Assembly: GCA_021234155.1 (NCBI GenBank)
Contig: JAJEKV010000115.1
Location: forward strand, 1 to 64,000
Source: Isoetes taiwanensis
Lineage: Eukaryota; Streptophyta; Lycopodiopsida; Isoetales; Isoetaceae
Length of the DNA stretch: 64,000 bases
Reading direction: 5' to 3'
The notes beneath the pieces are model-generated. The model was not told the DNA's origin and searched no databases. It saw nothing but the letters and a program-made list of their open reading frames with translations. This document shows, piece by piece, positions 34,112 through 45,774 of the stretch. Numbering within the stretch: position 1 is the first letter of the stretch; every line of letters begins with the position of its first letter. The position numbers were made by a program, and so were the translations under genes.

Positions 34112-34405
34112 TTATAGTAATGTGGGTGATGGTTTTGTTGCCAAGATCCTTGGATTTGTTGACATGACTCTTTGGCTTTTTTGCCTCTTCACAGAAGTTG
34201 ATTGATGCATGCTTGGCACAAGAGGCATAAAACATATGCCTTGGGAATGGTGTAATTTATTTACTGCATCTAAAAATGTTACCTTTGAGTTGGTTTTTCT
34301 ACCAGCATCTTGAGTTGATATTAGTTTGTCAGGTTTTGGCGTGATGTAATGATTGTACTGCATCTTTGGAGGGTTACCTTGGATAGTCGTTCTATTATTT
34401 GGCAC
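34112..34405 (-). CDS. Conserved unrecognised frame, copy 2
   Basis: Partner of the 28016-28309 frame with the same length and an Ile-to-Ser change. The opposing plus-strand frame has a TGA here (GTTGATTGATGC), where copy 1 reads TGG. Confidence 0.2.
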   Translation of the reverse strand: MPNNRTTIQGNPPKMQYNHYITPKPDKLISTQDAGRKTNSKVTFLDAVNKLHHSQGICFMPLVPSMHQSTSVKRQKSQRVMSTNPRILATKPSPTLL

Positions 34406-36320
34406 TCATTCATTGTGTTGTGATGTCCGTCCTTATTTTAGAACCGTTGGAGTTGTAGGAGCTTTGTGAGGTTACCTTGGATAGTCGTCCTTTATTAAGA
34501 CCTTTTATTATTTGGCTCCCATTCTTTGGTTGTGATGTCCTTGACTAATTAAGAACCGTTGGTCGTGGACGTTAAAAAAACTATTCTATTCTATTCCTCA
34601 CTAGTCTTTTAGTATTCCTAGTTGTCTTGCTTTGGTATATTCTATTCCTTTGCCTCTATTGTACTAAGTTGTGGCATTGTACCTTTATGTTCTCTTGCAG
34701 TCTATATTTAGATATTGGTCTTGGGTGGCTTCAGGAATACACCTTGTGTTGTTACCTTAATATCTAGCTATTGGGTTATTAGATTTCATCTAGCTTTAGA
34801 GCTAGGTCATTCGTTTCTTTTAGTCATTAGGCTCTTTCATTATCTGTCTCTTTTTCTCAGCATGGTTGTTTGGTTGTATTAGTTGAGTGCACTAGGCTCT
34901 AGAAGTGTGATTTATCTGCATTTCGAGATAAGCATATAAATTTGCTTGTTGAGGCTACCCTCACTTATTTAAGTCGCCCTTGTCTTTGTTGTCCTTATCC
35001 GCCATCTAAAAGCCTATGCCGTTTGGTCGATTGCCCCACCCACCCACGCTTATTGCACCTTTTGCATGTTTTAGATTTTCTGCTTCATCATGTTTAGATC
35101 GTAATTGAATATATGCAACCCTCCACCTCATGAATATAGGCCACGTCATATTAATGACATGGCAATATACATATAGAGTCATGTCCCTACGATTGTGTCA
35201 GTTCATATGCATATATCTAAGCTATTCCAGTTTAATGCCAGTCTTGCCTTCTAGATGCTCATGGGTAAGCATCTCAATCTGAAAATAGAAAGTTTTTTTC
35301 AAAAATTTGTAAAGAATCAAAATAGAATTTTCTAGAATGTTCTCATGCTCGTGGGTAAGCACCTTAGTCTAAAAATAAAAAGGTTTTTTTGAAACCTTGT
35401 AAAGAGCTAAAATATAGTGTTCTAGATAGTTCTAGAATGTTCTAGAGAGTTCCAAAGTGTTCTAGAAAGCTCTAGATACTTAAACAAACTGTTCAAAATT
35501 ATTTTATGTATGCTCAAGATCTTTATCTCTCTTATTTACAAGTATTTGTATTTAGAATTAACATTTATAGTCTGGCTTTTATAAACGTAATGAAAAGAGT
35601 TTTGAATTTCCGTTTGCCAAATCTCCTGTATTATAGCTATTTAAAGAAGAAGTTGATCTTTATCAAGATCTTGTATATCGATTTGTAAAATTTTTAATTT
35701 AATTCTTCTTATGCTGCCATTTTGTTCTTGAAGTTATTATATAAAGGTATAATCTAGAATTTCAAAGTCTTGAATATAAGATTAATTATAAATCTATTAG
35801 TTTCAAAATGTTATTTGTCAAACATATGATAATTAATGTTTGTCAAAATTGTAAGGCTATTCTATTAAATGAAACTTTAGATTTTTAACTGGCCTCTTTT
35901 AGAAATTAAATATTGTGAATATTTAATGACTGTTTTAAGTTCTTGGTTCATATTATAGCAATTTTACCAATTGAACTACGAAGATTAGCAATTTTACCAA
36001 TTGAACTATTAAGGTTGGTTCTTGTTTAATTCTTATATCATAAAGCAATTTGAATGTCTATTCTATTGAGATAAAGCAAATTAATAGTTTAATGCAATGT
36101 TCAGAAACGGATATGCATGTTCAGTGCTTCAACATAAAAGATAAAAGCAGTATAGAAGTCTGTTATGAATAAAATACATGGGTGCTGAAAGGATATTGCA
36201 TCTCAAATTTAACAGATTGAATATATGAACAAGAGCTACGTGGTGATTATCTAGTATACTGTGTAGAAATTAAATTATTTTCCACTAATCCAGCATTTCA
36301 CATCGACGACGCATTGGATA

Positions 36321-36735
36321 TCACAGATTGCCCAAACTCAAACACAAGTGTTTCTTTAGAATTATATCATCATCATTTGTCAACACAATATCAAGATGAA
36401 GTCTTCTCGATGTGGGTTGAAGAGGTAGTAATGCATGTACCACTTGTGGAGTGGAAAGGCACTTACAACTTTTAACTTCCACATCAACTAGAGTTCTCAA
36501 AAGCTTACTCACACATCGAGAAAACCCTAATTTAATAATTAAAGAACAGCTATTCAAATCTAATTTTTGTAATTTACTACAACCAAGTCCTATAGACTTT
36601 AAAACACCATCTGAGAGATCTGCACATTGACTTATGGACAACTTTTCCAAAAAAGAGAATTTTGCAATGCCATCTATTTCACGTACTTGGCAAATGCCAT
36701 GAACGTCCCTTTAGTTTTTTACAATGACTAGCAAG
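36321..36735 (-). pseudogene. F-box/LRR-type LRR exon, copy 2
   Basis: Partner of the exon at 30190-30605, with the same repeats and the same stop. It differs by Arg to Lys after LGCS and Leu to Pro after KCLST. Candidate upstream coding with a splice-like border lies at 37597-37803, containing GSKSLLELTI, which could be another LRR exon of the same gene. I found no F-box. The gene's 5' part may lie near 39.1 kb, outside the duplication, which would leave only copy 2 with its original upstream exon. Confidence 0.7.
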
Positions 36736-38317
36736 GGTTTCAAAAGCAGCCGCAGAATGTCTTACAATCTGAAAACAGAAAAGTCTTCCTAATAGGAAAG
36801 TTGTTGCATCTCGCACACTTTTGCAATGAACATGAATCATGCACTAATATTATAGACACATCAGAAGGCCCCCAAAAATAATTGCTGTTAGTTTTTCATA
36901 AGAGACTATAATAAAATAATATTACTTTGTGCATTAATGTATTGAATAATTAACACTAGCTATACAATGTAGTTCTTACTAATGGTTTATAGTTCTAATT
37001 TGTTACTATAGTTCACCATCATGTTTCTAATGCTAGTTAGTCTATTCAGTTTTATATTATACTTAAAATACCATGTTAAGTATATGGTCCAATTGATGAT
37101 TTAGAACATAAACCAAATTATTTACATTTTCTTATATAAATCATTGTTTTCCGAATGGGTTAATGGGTTCTATAAAAAATCTTATCTTAAAAATCTTATC
37201 TTATTTTATCTTATCTTATCTTATCTTATCTTATATAAACCATTGTTGTTCAATACAATAAGATGTCACAATTAAAAAAAAAAAAAAAAAATAAAGGCTT
37301 GACTACAATGGTTTTTAATCAAGATAGTGAAAGCGATTTAATTTTGTATTAATGATAAACCATTTATGTTTTAAACAATGTAATCGATATCTATTTACTA
37401 ATATGATAAGGTATATGCAACTTGAGAACTACTGCTATTTAAAATGCTTAAATATGTCAGCAATTGTAAGTTTCTTCACAAATTCATTATGATTTTTCCA
37501 TCAAATCTTGATGTTTTCATTACGTAATAGGTAGCGGTTTATACAAAAAATTAAAAAATCTTTATTAATAAGCATTTTATTTGCTATTTTGAGACTTCAC
37601 AAAAAATAATTTGTACAAAAACAATAAACAAATTGGTGACAAATTGGCTCATAAACTTGTGCATATGATGTTGTTGGTCTATGAATTGTCAATTCAAGCA
37701 GGGATTTGGACCCTGATATTCCAACACGTAATAACGCAAAATTCATGAAGAACTGAAATTTTACCTTCATAGATACTTTGCCCGTTGGATCTTCATTTTG
37801 CAATCATAATAACAACAGAAGTCATAGCAAAAATGCATGTGTCTTATCATTACATCCATTAATGCTGAAATTCCTGTAAACTGCATACGATACTATAAAA
37901 CATATATCGAGAGAAGAGCAAGAGAATCATCTCATAGTATAAAAAAGCAGGTTACTAAACTGAGTAACTTGAATTATTAAACCTATAAGGAACGTCACGT
38001 TGGACACGCAATATATAAAAAAGAAAGATGGGAATACAAAATTATACATTGAATTACTTTGCAATGCAGAATTTCAAAAATATGATATAAACAAGCTTAA
38101 TTCAAATGATCTAGTGCGCTCTGTTTATTCTGAAATGTTTCCTCATAGATTTTGATCCAGGTGATGATACTTGCTAGCTCATTCATCTGGAAGAAAATGA
38201 ACAAGAATCAATCACAAAAAGCAAGAACAAGGTTCCATCTTAAAGATGTAAATCTTCCACTAGAGGCTCTATTACTCTTATGATCCGCCTTTGCAAAAAT
38301 CTCTAGGGATGCCATCT

Positions 38318-38602
38318 TTATCTTATCATTTCCATTGGATCTTTAAGAAAAGCAAAAAAGATGCCAAAAAGTTCTACCCGTCTCTCCTCAAGAATTTTGA
38401 ATATCAATGGTAGTAGTGTAGCCATCTCTGCGTCCAACCATTTAATGTGGTGTAGTAGAGGATTTGAAACTACTGTAAGCCCGCTCACTGAAAAACCAAA
38501 GTTGCCACAGTATACAGTAACTACCATTACCAAAAAATCATGTTTTAACTCCATGAAATTCAATTTATGTTGTCTATAGAGGTTCGAAATGAGGTTGACC
38601 AT
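38318..38602 (-). CDS. Conserved frame near the end of the duplication, copy 2
   Basis: 94 codons, partner of 32175-32447. The middle reads without the apparent indels of copy 1, suggesting this is nearer the ancestral form. Hydrophobic stretches alternate with Lys/Glu-rich ones. Function unknown. Confidence 0.3.
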   Translation of the reverse strand: MVNLISNLYRQHKLNFMELKHDFLVMVVTVYCGNFGFSVSGLTVVSNPLLHHIKWLDAEMATLLPLIFKILEERRVELFGIFFAFLKDPMEMIR

Positions 38603-38948
38603 GCAATAGTGCAGTGGCCATAGAAGATAGTAAGCTCAAGAGCTTTGGATATTTCGTTATAAGAAAAATGTCATTGTCCTCCACTCCTCGAACTTTCAAC
38701 TATGCATGCAAGTCAGAATACAAGATTTGGTTTGTAATATATAGTGCATTTAACCTTTTACACCTCACTTTTAAGTTGTCTTGAATGCCAAAACTCAATC
38801 ACAATCCATTGGACCAAGCAACACAATGAAAGAGGCATCAAAGATTTGGTTCCCTGATAGGAGAACAAACTGGTGTTGCTCCTTTTCGCAGGAGAATACC
38901 AATAAAAGGAATGCTTCTATTTTGAAAACTCCAACAAACACAATGATC

Positions 38949-39238
38949 AGTGTATAAATCAATCTATAAGAACAAAAAATTATATGAAAATACCTCCAAG
39001 ATCGTGGTGCTTCAGTTAAGAGAAATCCATGGTGATGAGAAATCATGTTACCTACGCTAAGAACCTCCAGGAAGCTGTAAGAATCCATTCCTCTTGCACA
39101 AAGATGTCTGTTGTTGCCCTGCTATGTCCTCGCCGTTGAAGATTTTCGCTGCCATGGCTATGCCACAGTTGGTGGCACAGGGTAAGCTTTTTCAAAATTA
39201 GGGCTCGCTATCGTCTTTTGTTTTCTAGCTTTGTTGTA
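38949..39238 (-). other. Flank of the duplication, possible 5' exon
   Basis: On the minus strand an ATG at about 39154 in good context (gccATGGcag) opens a short frame beginning MAAKIFNGED, and a GTAACA/GTAGGT donor-like site follows at about 39050-39060. This could be the first exon of the gene whose LRR exon lies at 36321. The link is inferred from position only. Confidence 0.25.
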
Positions 39239-39350
39239 TCCCATCGATCCGAGCCATCGGATCGCCATTCTGGGAAAGGACGAGCGCCTATATTAGGCCA
39301 TTGTCATTTTTCGCTTGGTTATCGACGTCTTCTCACAGCAGCATTCTTCG
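39239..39350 (+). promoter_or_regulatory. Palindrome plus TATA promoter-like module, plus strand
   Basis: TCCCATCGATCCGAGCC begins right after an A. The palindrome GATCCGA gcca TCGGATC spans 39246-39263, followed by CATTCTGGGAAAGGACGAGC, a TATA-like CTATATTAGG at 39288-39297, and a pyrimidine-rich leader with GTCTTCTCACAGCAGC. The same order occurs on the minus strand at 45627-45510, with TATATAAGGC. Spacing from GGACGAGC to the TATA box is nearly equal in both. I infer a Pol II start about 25-35 bp past the TATA box. Confidence 0.6.
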
Positions 39351-42300
39351 TTCTCGTAGCTTTCTCACAGTAGCTCCTTCTTCTATTTCCGGTGCTTCCT
39401 TTCCTCATCATCTTGCCCCTTTTCTGGCATCTTCTTCATCTTTACCACCATCTTTTCCAGGTAAGCTTCTCCTCCTATCTCAGGCACGATGATTCCTTAA
39501 TAGGGGTGGTGCCAGCTTTTCATGCTTGATTCCACTATCAATCGGTTATGGCTGTTCTTATTTGTTGATTTAGCAGACTTGTTTTTGGTTGATGAGCCTT
39601 TGATTATGGACTTGGGTTGTGTGTCAATTAGGCTTTGTAGTACTGTGCATGCCAATGTTTGGATTATGAGCATTGGGACTTCTCCGTAATCTTTCGATTT
39701 GTCAAGTTGTTGTTCATGCATGCTAGATTTCATAGTTCTGTTGTTCACGGCTCCAACCGGCGTTTTTGCCATCTTCTGCAAAGGGTTTCACATCGACCTG
39801 GTTAGCCTGTTGCAGTTGGTTTTCGTATTGTCTTTGCTGGCTGGTTCCAGCCAGGATTGCTCTGCCAATTTCTATCACATCACTATGTGTCTCTCTTGTC
39901 CTTTTAATGTTTTCTTTTTGTTCTTTAGAACTTCTCACAGATTGGCATTCGCGAATTCTTGCTCATCTCGGTACCTCTTGTCACGATTCGAGCTTGGTTG
40001 CAGTGGTCAGAGCTGCATTTTTGCTGAGGGCGGATTTCGCGTTTTGGTGGCTGTATTCCATCGTCTCGGACCATGTTCATGCAGATCTTGCATCTTCAAT
40101 CTTTTTATATTCCAGCTTCGGCTCTTTCGACCCTTTTTCCCTGAATTCGTGTCTCCTTGGTCCTTGGAATTTTCCCATGACCTATCGATTGCCAGCCTGA
40201 GCCATCGATTTTTCACAGGGCATCCAGATCTGCACTTCTTTTTTCCATTCCGATCTAGTAGGTTGGATTTCGGCCAGGCTAGCTGGGCGTGCGCAGGAAC
40301 GAAGGAGAGTTGGAGCTGCATGCACCATATACTTCATCGATTTTTTCGCTGATGCCGCTTTTGCCGGCCCCAACATTTCATGTGCTTCCGCTTTCTTCAC
40401 TTGTCCGGGCCCCACGCTAGGCGGGTCTCAGCCCACGGCGCCCTTCAATTTTCCATCCCCAGTCCTAGCCATCGAATTGGAGCTCTGTTGGATCACACAT
40501 CTCTGCTATTTTGGACATCACAACAGCAGACTACCCTGGACCTGTATTTTCATTGCCGGGATACACTCTGCTGTCGATTTTTTATCATGCTCTCAGGTTT
40601 GACATTCTTCTCTGTGCAAATTCTTGTTATCTGGGCATGCAAGGATGGCTAATTCGTGTTGCAAATTCTTGTTATCTGTTATTGGGAATGCAATGATGTC
40701 TAATTGCTATGTTTTTTGCTCTTTTTTCTTCGGATTTTTTTCCTTGCATGCATGGTTCTTGAAGGTGCTGCATGGAATTTTCCCATGATGGAGTTGCCTC
40801 CGTCTTCTGTGGTTCATTTTTCAGCTATTTTCAGTTACCTTCTCGATGTATTCCTTCTGTTCATTTCTCAGAGTTCCAGCATCTAAGTCACTCACTACCT
40901 TCTCCCATAGACTATATGTTCTTCTTTTGTATGTATTGTGCAGATTATCCCAATGGTGCTGCATTTGAAGTGGCGATTGGGTGTTGGCCTCCATTTTTTA
41001 TCTCACTCAATTCTCCTCCTCTTTAGATGCTTGCTATAAAGGGAACGGCTGGATGTGTAGTTTTAGTTTAGATCATGTATAGAATTTGCTTTTCTTCTTT
41101 CCACCATCAGGTTTGCAATTCCAAGTCCATTATTAGCTCTGCCTTTTTTCACACAGTTGCCATGTGGTTCTTCTACTCCATGCAGCTATCTAGCCTCTTT
41201 GCATTTGCAGGTCATGGAGTCCAATTGACGCTCTCATGTGCCCACAGTTTGTCTACTATCTATATATCATAAACTAGCCGAGACCATAGCCAATTTGGTT
41301 CTCTGCACTTTTTGTAGACATCGAACCATTCTGAGGCACCCAACTTACTTTCGGCCAGGCTTTTTTGATGCACAGGGTTTGTTGTCTAGACGTCCTTACC
41401 TCTTCTTGTTCTTGCTAGTTATCGATTTGACAGAATCTGGCTGCATTGTTCCTTCACTAGTTTCAGGTTTGCATTGCGGGGTCGGGACGGCACTCTTCAC
41501 CAGCATTCTGGGGTTGCTTTAGAGGATCTTTTTGCCATGCACGACGGTTTTTCCACACACCCATAGCATTCTGGAGTTTCAGCCTTTCTTTGCATGTATG
41601 CCATTTGTGTCCTGCTCTGGGCTAGAGGATACACATCGTCTTTTCATTGGCCTTGGGCATGTGAGTCCAGTACGTACCTCTTATGTTAGAGGCCAGTTTG
41701 CCTTTGGCCTTTGGTTCCTCCCAATTCTTAACTTCGAGTTTGTTTGCAATATGTTACTATTTTTCTATTTGTTTATTGGGCAGGGTCCTTGGTTTTTTTT
41801 CACAGTCTCGCCCATGTGTATTTGGTGATAGTTTTTCTTTATCACGCATTGCCCTCCGCAAAATTCTATGTTCGTACTCATGGACTTTTTCTTTGTCATC
41901 ACACATGCACTTAGGTAATCGTTTTCCTTTATACCATAGTGCATCTTCTCATGCCGCCAGATTCTCCTTGCCCCTTGGTTCTTTTTCACTCGTCCCTCAT
42001 GGTCCTTTTTCCTCATCCATCTTTTCCTTTCCGCCCCCCAAATTTGTTTTAGTTTTTCGGTGTATTTCTTAGCTCATCCATTTTCTTTGTAGTGGGCTTA
42101 TTCCTTCCGCTTGTTATATGGTCTATAAGCATGCCTTTAGCCTCGATTTGTAGCCATGTGCTATATTCTTCTTCTTGTAACATTTTTGGTTACCCCTCGA
42201 GATATTTAATTTATTTTTTATCCTATAAATTTCGGTATTATTTTCTCGATGTATTGATAATTTTCGTGCGTTGCCCCGTTATGTCATGTTGAATATTTTC

Positions 42301-42715
42301 TAGCCCCTCAATTCACTTGTGGCCTTATATCCTTGTATTTTCATCTTGAGATTGCCTTATATTGGCATTCGTGGTGTTGTCTGCATTTCGCATTTTGTTT
42401 TTCCATTCTTGCCACTGGGTTTTGTATTGACACTGGATTTTGTGAATGTTGTTGAATTAATCTCTTTTTATCATCTATCTTTGACCGAAGAATTCATATT
42501 TTCTTTATCATTGGAGCTCTTTGACTATGGCATTGTATATGATGTTATTGCATCTCGTTAATTGTCGGACATTGGCTTGCTTTATGCGCATGGATCTAGA
42601 ATCCATTATTTAGTTTTTCGTGGTTATTCACTCTCTCTCATTAAGGTATAGTATTATATTATATTATGACTGTTTATGCTTCGATAGCTGCTGTCCATTG
42701 GCCTTGATGGCACAG
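39351..42715 (+). other. Pyrimidine-rich block, candidate long non-coding transcript
   Basis: About 3.4 kb strongly enriched in T and C on the plus strand, with many open frames rich in Phe, Ser, Leu and Cys because of composition. Overlapping frames in all registers, no domain and no consistent start argue against protein. A few GTAAG-type donors (39460) and pyrimidine-AG acceptors are present, so a spliced non-coding RNA is possible. It is preceded by the promoter-like module and ends at a (TC)n run, where the composition inverts. Confidence 0.45.
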
Positions 42716-42744
42716 AGATCTCTCTCTCTCTCTCTCTCTCTCTC
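42716..42744. repeat. (TC)n microsatellite at a strand-composition switch
   Basis: About 14 TC units after CACAGAGA. Left of it the plus strand is pyrimidine-rich; right of it the plus strand is purine-rich. Confidence 0.9.
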
Positions 42745-43999
42745 AATACGCAAAAGTTTGATGTAACCTTGCTTGTCAAATTTGCCTATACGCATTTTAT
42801 TTTTCCATTCTATTCGTCGGATAGAAGCCAGAACATCCCAAGATAAGGTACCCTTATTGCATACCCCAGAGGCATAGGGAGAAGTAAAACTTTTAACGAA
42901 CAATACGCTAAAGTTGGCAGAAGGTTCCGAATATTGCCCACAAAAACAACTCAACAGTGAAGATGACCTTCCCTGAAAATGAGAAGACCGCTATCAAAAT
43001 AGATCACGTGAATGCAACATAGGGATAATAGCAAGAGAAACAACAAGAGTGACGAAAACATAAGGTGCCAGAGATGAAAAGGACAATAGATGTAGAATAA
43101 TATGCCATAAGGACCAGAATCGCCCCATATTCAAAAAGCAATATACACGTGCAAAAATACACCTCATGGAAAAACGCATTAATTATCAAGTGAAACCCAT
43201 GCAAATGCACCCATAAGTTCAAAAGCCAAAGCTCTCCCATTATCCTAAAGAAATTCCAAACCAACGGGAAAGAAACATGTCTAGACAAATTGATTATGTA
43301 ACAAGATGAATCTTAACAAATGACCCCAAAATATTACGCTAAGGAGTACGAAATGAAATGCACATGGGAGCAAATGCAGCAAATAGGAAACATGCGAAAA
43401 CCACATTTGCACAATGAAAATCCCAAGGTCTATCCGTATGTGCCAAGCTAGAAACCTGCCAAGAGAAGTTACCTTAATTGTTGCGTAGTAATGTGTTCAA
43501 CCTCAAAAGCACAAATGAGAATGAACCGAAGAGAATAAAAGAGCACCACAAGATTAGAAATTTAACATTGGCAAATCCCAAATGCTGTCGCGTGGTGAAG
43601 TTGACAAAAAGGCAACATAAGCTAGACACGAGAAAAAGGAAAAATAAAAATAAAGATGTGCTCCAAAGAGCAAAAGACCACAAAAAGGCCAGAGTAACAA
43701 ACGCGATGCAATAGTGCAATAGAAGATCAAATATGAAAGAAACAAGATGGACTAAATGGACGAAATGAATATGGGTATGCATATAGTAGAATAGAGGAAT
43801 TTCGATAAGCATAAAGTTGAAGGATGTGATGCCAAGCACGTAAGTAAATACCAATACAAATCCCCATAAGTAAAGAGGAATATGTGATGAATGTAAGCTC
43901 TAAGGTAAATGAACAAAAGGAGAAAGGACAAAGCGAGCCTGATCACGGACATGGAGAAGGCACAGGCCGGAGATTGGGATGGCAAAGGAGGCCGGAGAA

Positions 44000-44318
44000 G
44001 TGACGTGTAGCAACTTACAAGGGAACTAACACACGATAAAGGTGTAAAGCCATAATAAACTGAAAAGAGTCGATTGTGAAAGTAAAAATGTGGGGGTTGA
44101 CAATAACCTAGGAAGTAGTTGGAAGTTGAAATTAAGTGGTGAACGTGTATAACAACAAAAGTGACGTGGCAACTTACAAGGGAACTAACACACTAGAAAG
44201 GTGTAAAGGCATAATTAACGGAAAAGAGTCGATTTTGAAAAGAAAAACGTGGTGGTTGACACTAACCTAGGAAGTAGATGGAAGTTGAAATTAAGTGGTT
44301 GTATAACAACAAAGTGCA
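44000..44318. repeat. Two-copy tandem repeat, period about 161 bp
   Basis: GTGACGTG..GCAACTTACAAGGG starts at 44000 and again at 44161. Both copies contain AACTAACACAC, AAAAGAGTCGATT and ACCTAGGAAGTAG. Divergence is moderate. Confidence 0.85.
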
Positions 44319-44344
44319 AACCTAGAATGTAACATTAAAATGAT

Positions 44345-44425
44345 AATGCGGGCATACCAAGGGTTTGAACCAGCATCTTCAAATAAGGCAGCCAACGGCC
44401 TGCCCAAGGAGCTACTTCTGCATAA
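44345..44425 (-). other. tRNA-like Pol III promoter remnant (possible SINE head)
   Basis: On the minus strand, GTAGCTCCTTGGGCAGG resembles an A box. GGTTCAAACCC, about 40 bases later, matches the B-box core GGTTCRANYCC. The T stem does not pair beyond two base pairs and the acceptor stem is poor, so this is not a functional tRNA. A tRNA-derived SINE head is the likeliest explanation; no body or tail was found. Confidence 0.4.
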
Positions 44426-45499
44426 CGATTTGGAGAAAGAAAAAAGCAAACCTAGCGAAGAAACATGGCTGTAGAGAAAAGGGCGAGCCATCTACCGACT
44501 ATGGCAAGACAAAAGAGATTGGTCGAGCTGGGCGGAATTGAAACCGGCCAGGCAGATCGGCTTAGGGAGTGAAGGCAGGAAAAAGATATTAGAAAAAAGC
44601 TGCCATCTGTTTGCCCACAGTCGATCTACTTACAACACGGGCGGACCAGCAACGATTCAGCATCAGCACTCCGTCGAATGCTCCAGCGACCACATCCACT
44701 CCAGATTCGGTTCTTGACTGCGCAGATTTCCAGCTGTAAGGCAGGACAATGGGCGAGAAGAAGAGGCTGTAACAGAAACCACAGACATAGGTCAGCAATC
44801 AAATGGCCGAGAACCGCCTTGGCTATGCCAGATCTCGACAAGTACAGAGGAGAGGATACGAAAAAAGAAGGAAACGAAGTTAGAGAGCATGCTTAAATTA
44901 TTAAACACAGCCGAATGCAGAGCGGCAATGCAAAATCTTGTGCTGTAAAACCAATCGTATAATCTGCCATCTTCCATGGAAAGATTCGATTCCGCCGATG
45001 CCCAAGATTTGTGCTGCTCCATAGCCAACTGCATGTAGCAAGAGCAAAACAGAGAAAACCCATACCCATAATCGAAACCTTCATCTATGCATGAGCAGAG
45101 CCCTCAAGGAAATTAAACCACAAAAAAGCACAAGCAAACCAGAAAAGGGTCCCGAAAACACGGTAGGGAAAGTCAGCTCGATAAATATGTGAGCATGCAA
45201 GATAGTAGTTCGTGCACATGAAATGGCATCCATCATTAGAAAGAAAACGAATCAAAATTTACAAAACAAATTCAACAGATCGAGAGCATCGAGAACCTGG
45301 ATCTGAAGAAAAAACATCATAACATAAGTAGCCCATTTGACATGAATGAAAAAATAAGAAAACGGATGTGGATAGGAAGAAAACAGGAAGGGAGGAAGAT
45401 AGGTCAGATGGGGTGAAATGACGCCGAAGTATCGACGACAGGCAGGAAAGCAAGGGACAATCGAGAGTATGAAGAAGCAATGGGAAGCAATGAGAATAG

Positions 45500-45630
45500 A
45501 AGAAGAGCTGCTGTGAGAAGACGCCGATAACCGGTGCGAAAGAGGAAACAGCCTTATATAGCAGCTCGTCCTTTCCCAGATCAATGGCGATCCGATGGCT
45601 CGGATCGATGCTATTCTGGGAAAGGACTCG
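45500..45630 (-). promoter_or_regulatory. 60-bp nested palindrome plus TATA box, minus strand
   Basis: GTCCTTTCCCAGA (45568-45580) pairs with TCTGGGAAAGGAC (45615-45627). Inside, GATCCGA (45589-45595) pairs with TCGGATC (45600-45606). Both share one centre at 45597.5. The TATA box TATATAAGGC lies at 45551-45560 on the minus strand, then the GTCTTCTCACAGCAGC leader. The outer 13-bp arms are perfect. The plus-strand partner at 39.24 kb keeps only one outer arm. Such a structure could bind a dimeric protein or extrude as a cruciform. Confidence 0.65.
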
Positions 45631-45774
45631 CAAGAGACACAAAACCGGCCGACTACCAAAGAACTTCCTTAACTATAAGCCGAGGGCGTAAAACCTGCAA
45701 GCAACACAAAGAACTCGAAAAAACGCCCGTGAATGGTTAGAGAAAATTCAACATGTAGCAGAAAAAGAGAGCAT

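Larger units (their letters stand above)
33392..38948. repeat. 5.5-kb tandem segmental duplication, copy 2
   Basis: Colinear with copy 1 and ending at ACAAACACAATGATC. It keeps the uninterrupted target site for the insertion in copy 1, GTGCATTTAACC at about 38745. It has its own small changes: CTTTTCCTTGAAGG inserted near 34033, a 30-bp local duplication (AGCAATTTTACCAATTGAAC) near 35965-36005, and replacement of a segment near 34565 by GTCGTGGACGTTAAAAAAA plus (CTATT)n, which resembles a retroposon tail. Confidence 0.93.
42745..45540 (-). other. Purine-rich block (pyrimidine-rich on minus strand), candidate non-coding transcript
   Basis: The mirror of the 39.35-42.7 kb block: read on the minus strand it is T/C-rich and starts from the module at 45627-45510. 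Sequence similarity to the other block is clear only over the first 100-150 bases of the leader (TTATCGRCGTCTTCTCACAGCAGC). Frames such as 45252-45659 are compositional. The two blocks converge at the (TC)n run. Confidence 0.4.

Noticed and set aside
27314-38948. The two 5.5-kb copies as LTRs of a giant retroelement
   Set aside because: They are directly adjacent with no internal region, PBS or polypurine tract between them.
39699-42072. Long frames rich in Phe, Ser, Leu and Cys, including one of 217 codons
   Set aside because: Pyrimidine-rich DNA yields such frames in several registers at once; no motif and no conserved start, so I treat the block as non-coding.
44345-44425. Functional tRNA gene
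   Set aside because: A- and B-box-like words are present, but the T and acceptor stems do not pair.
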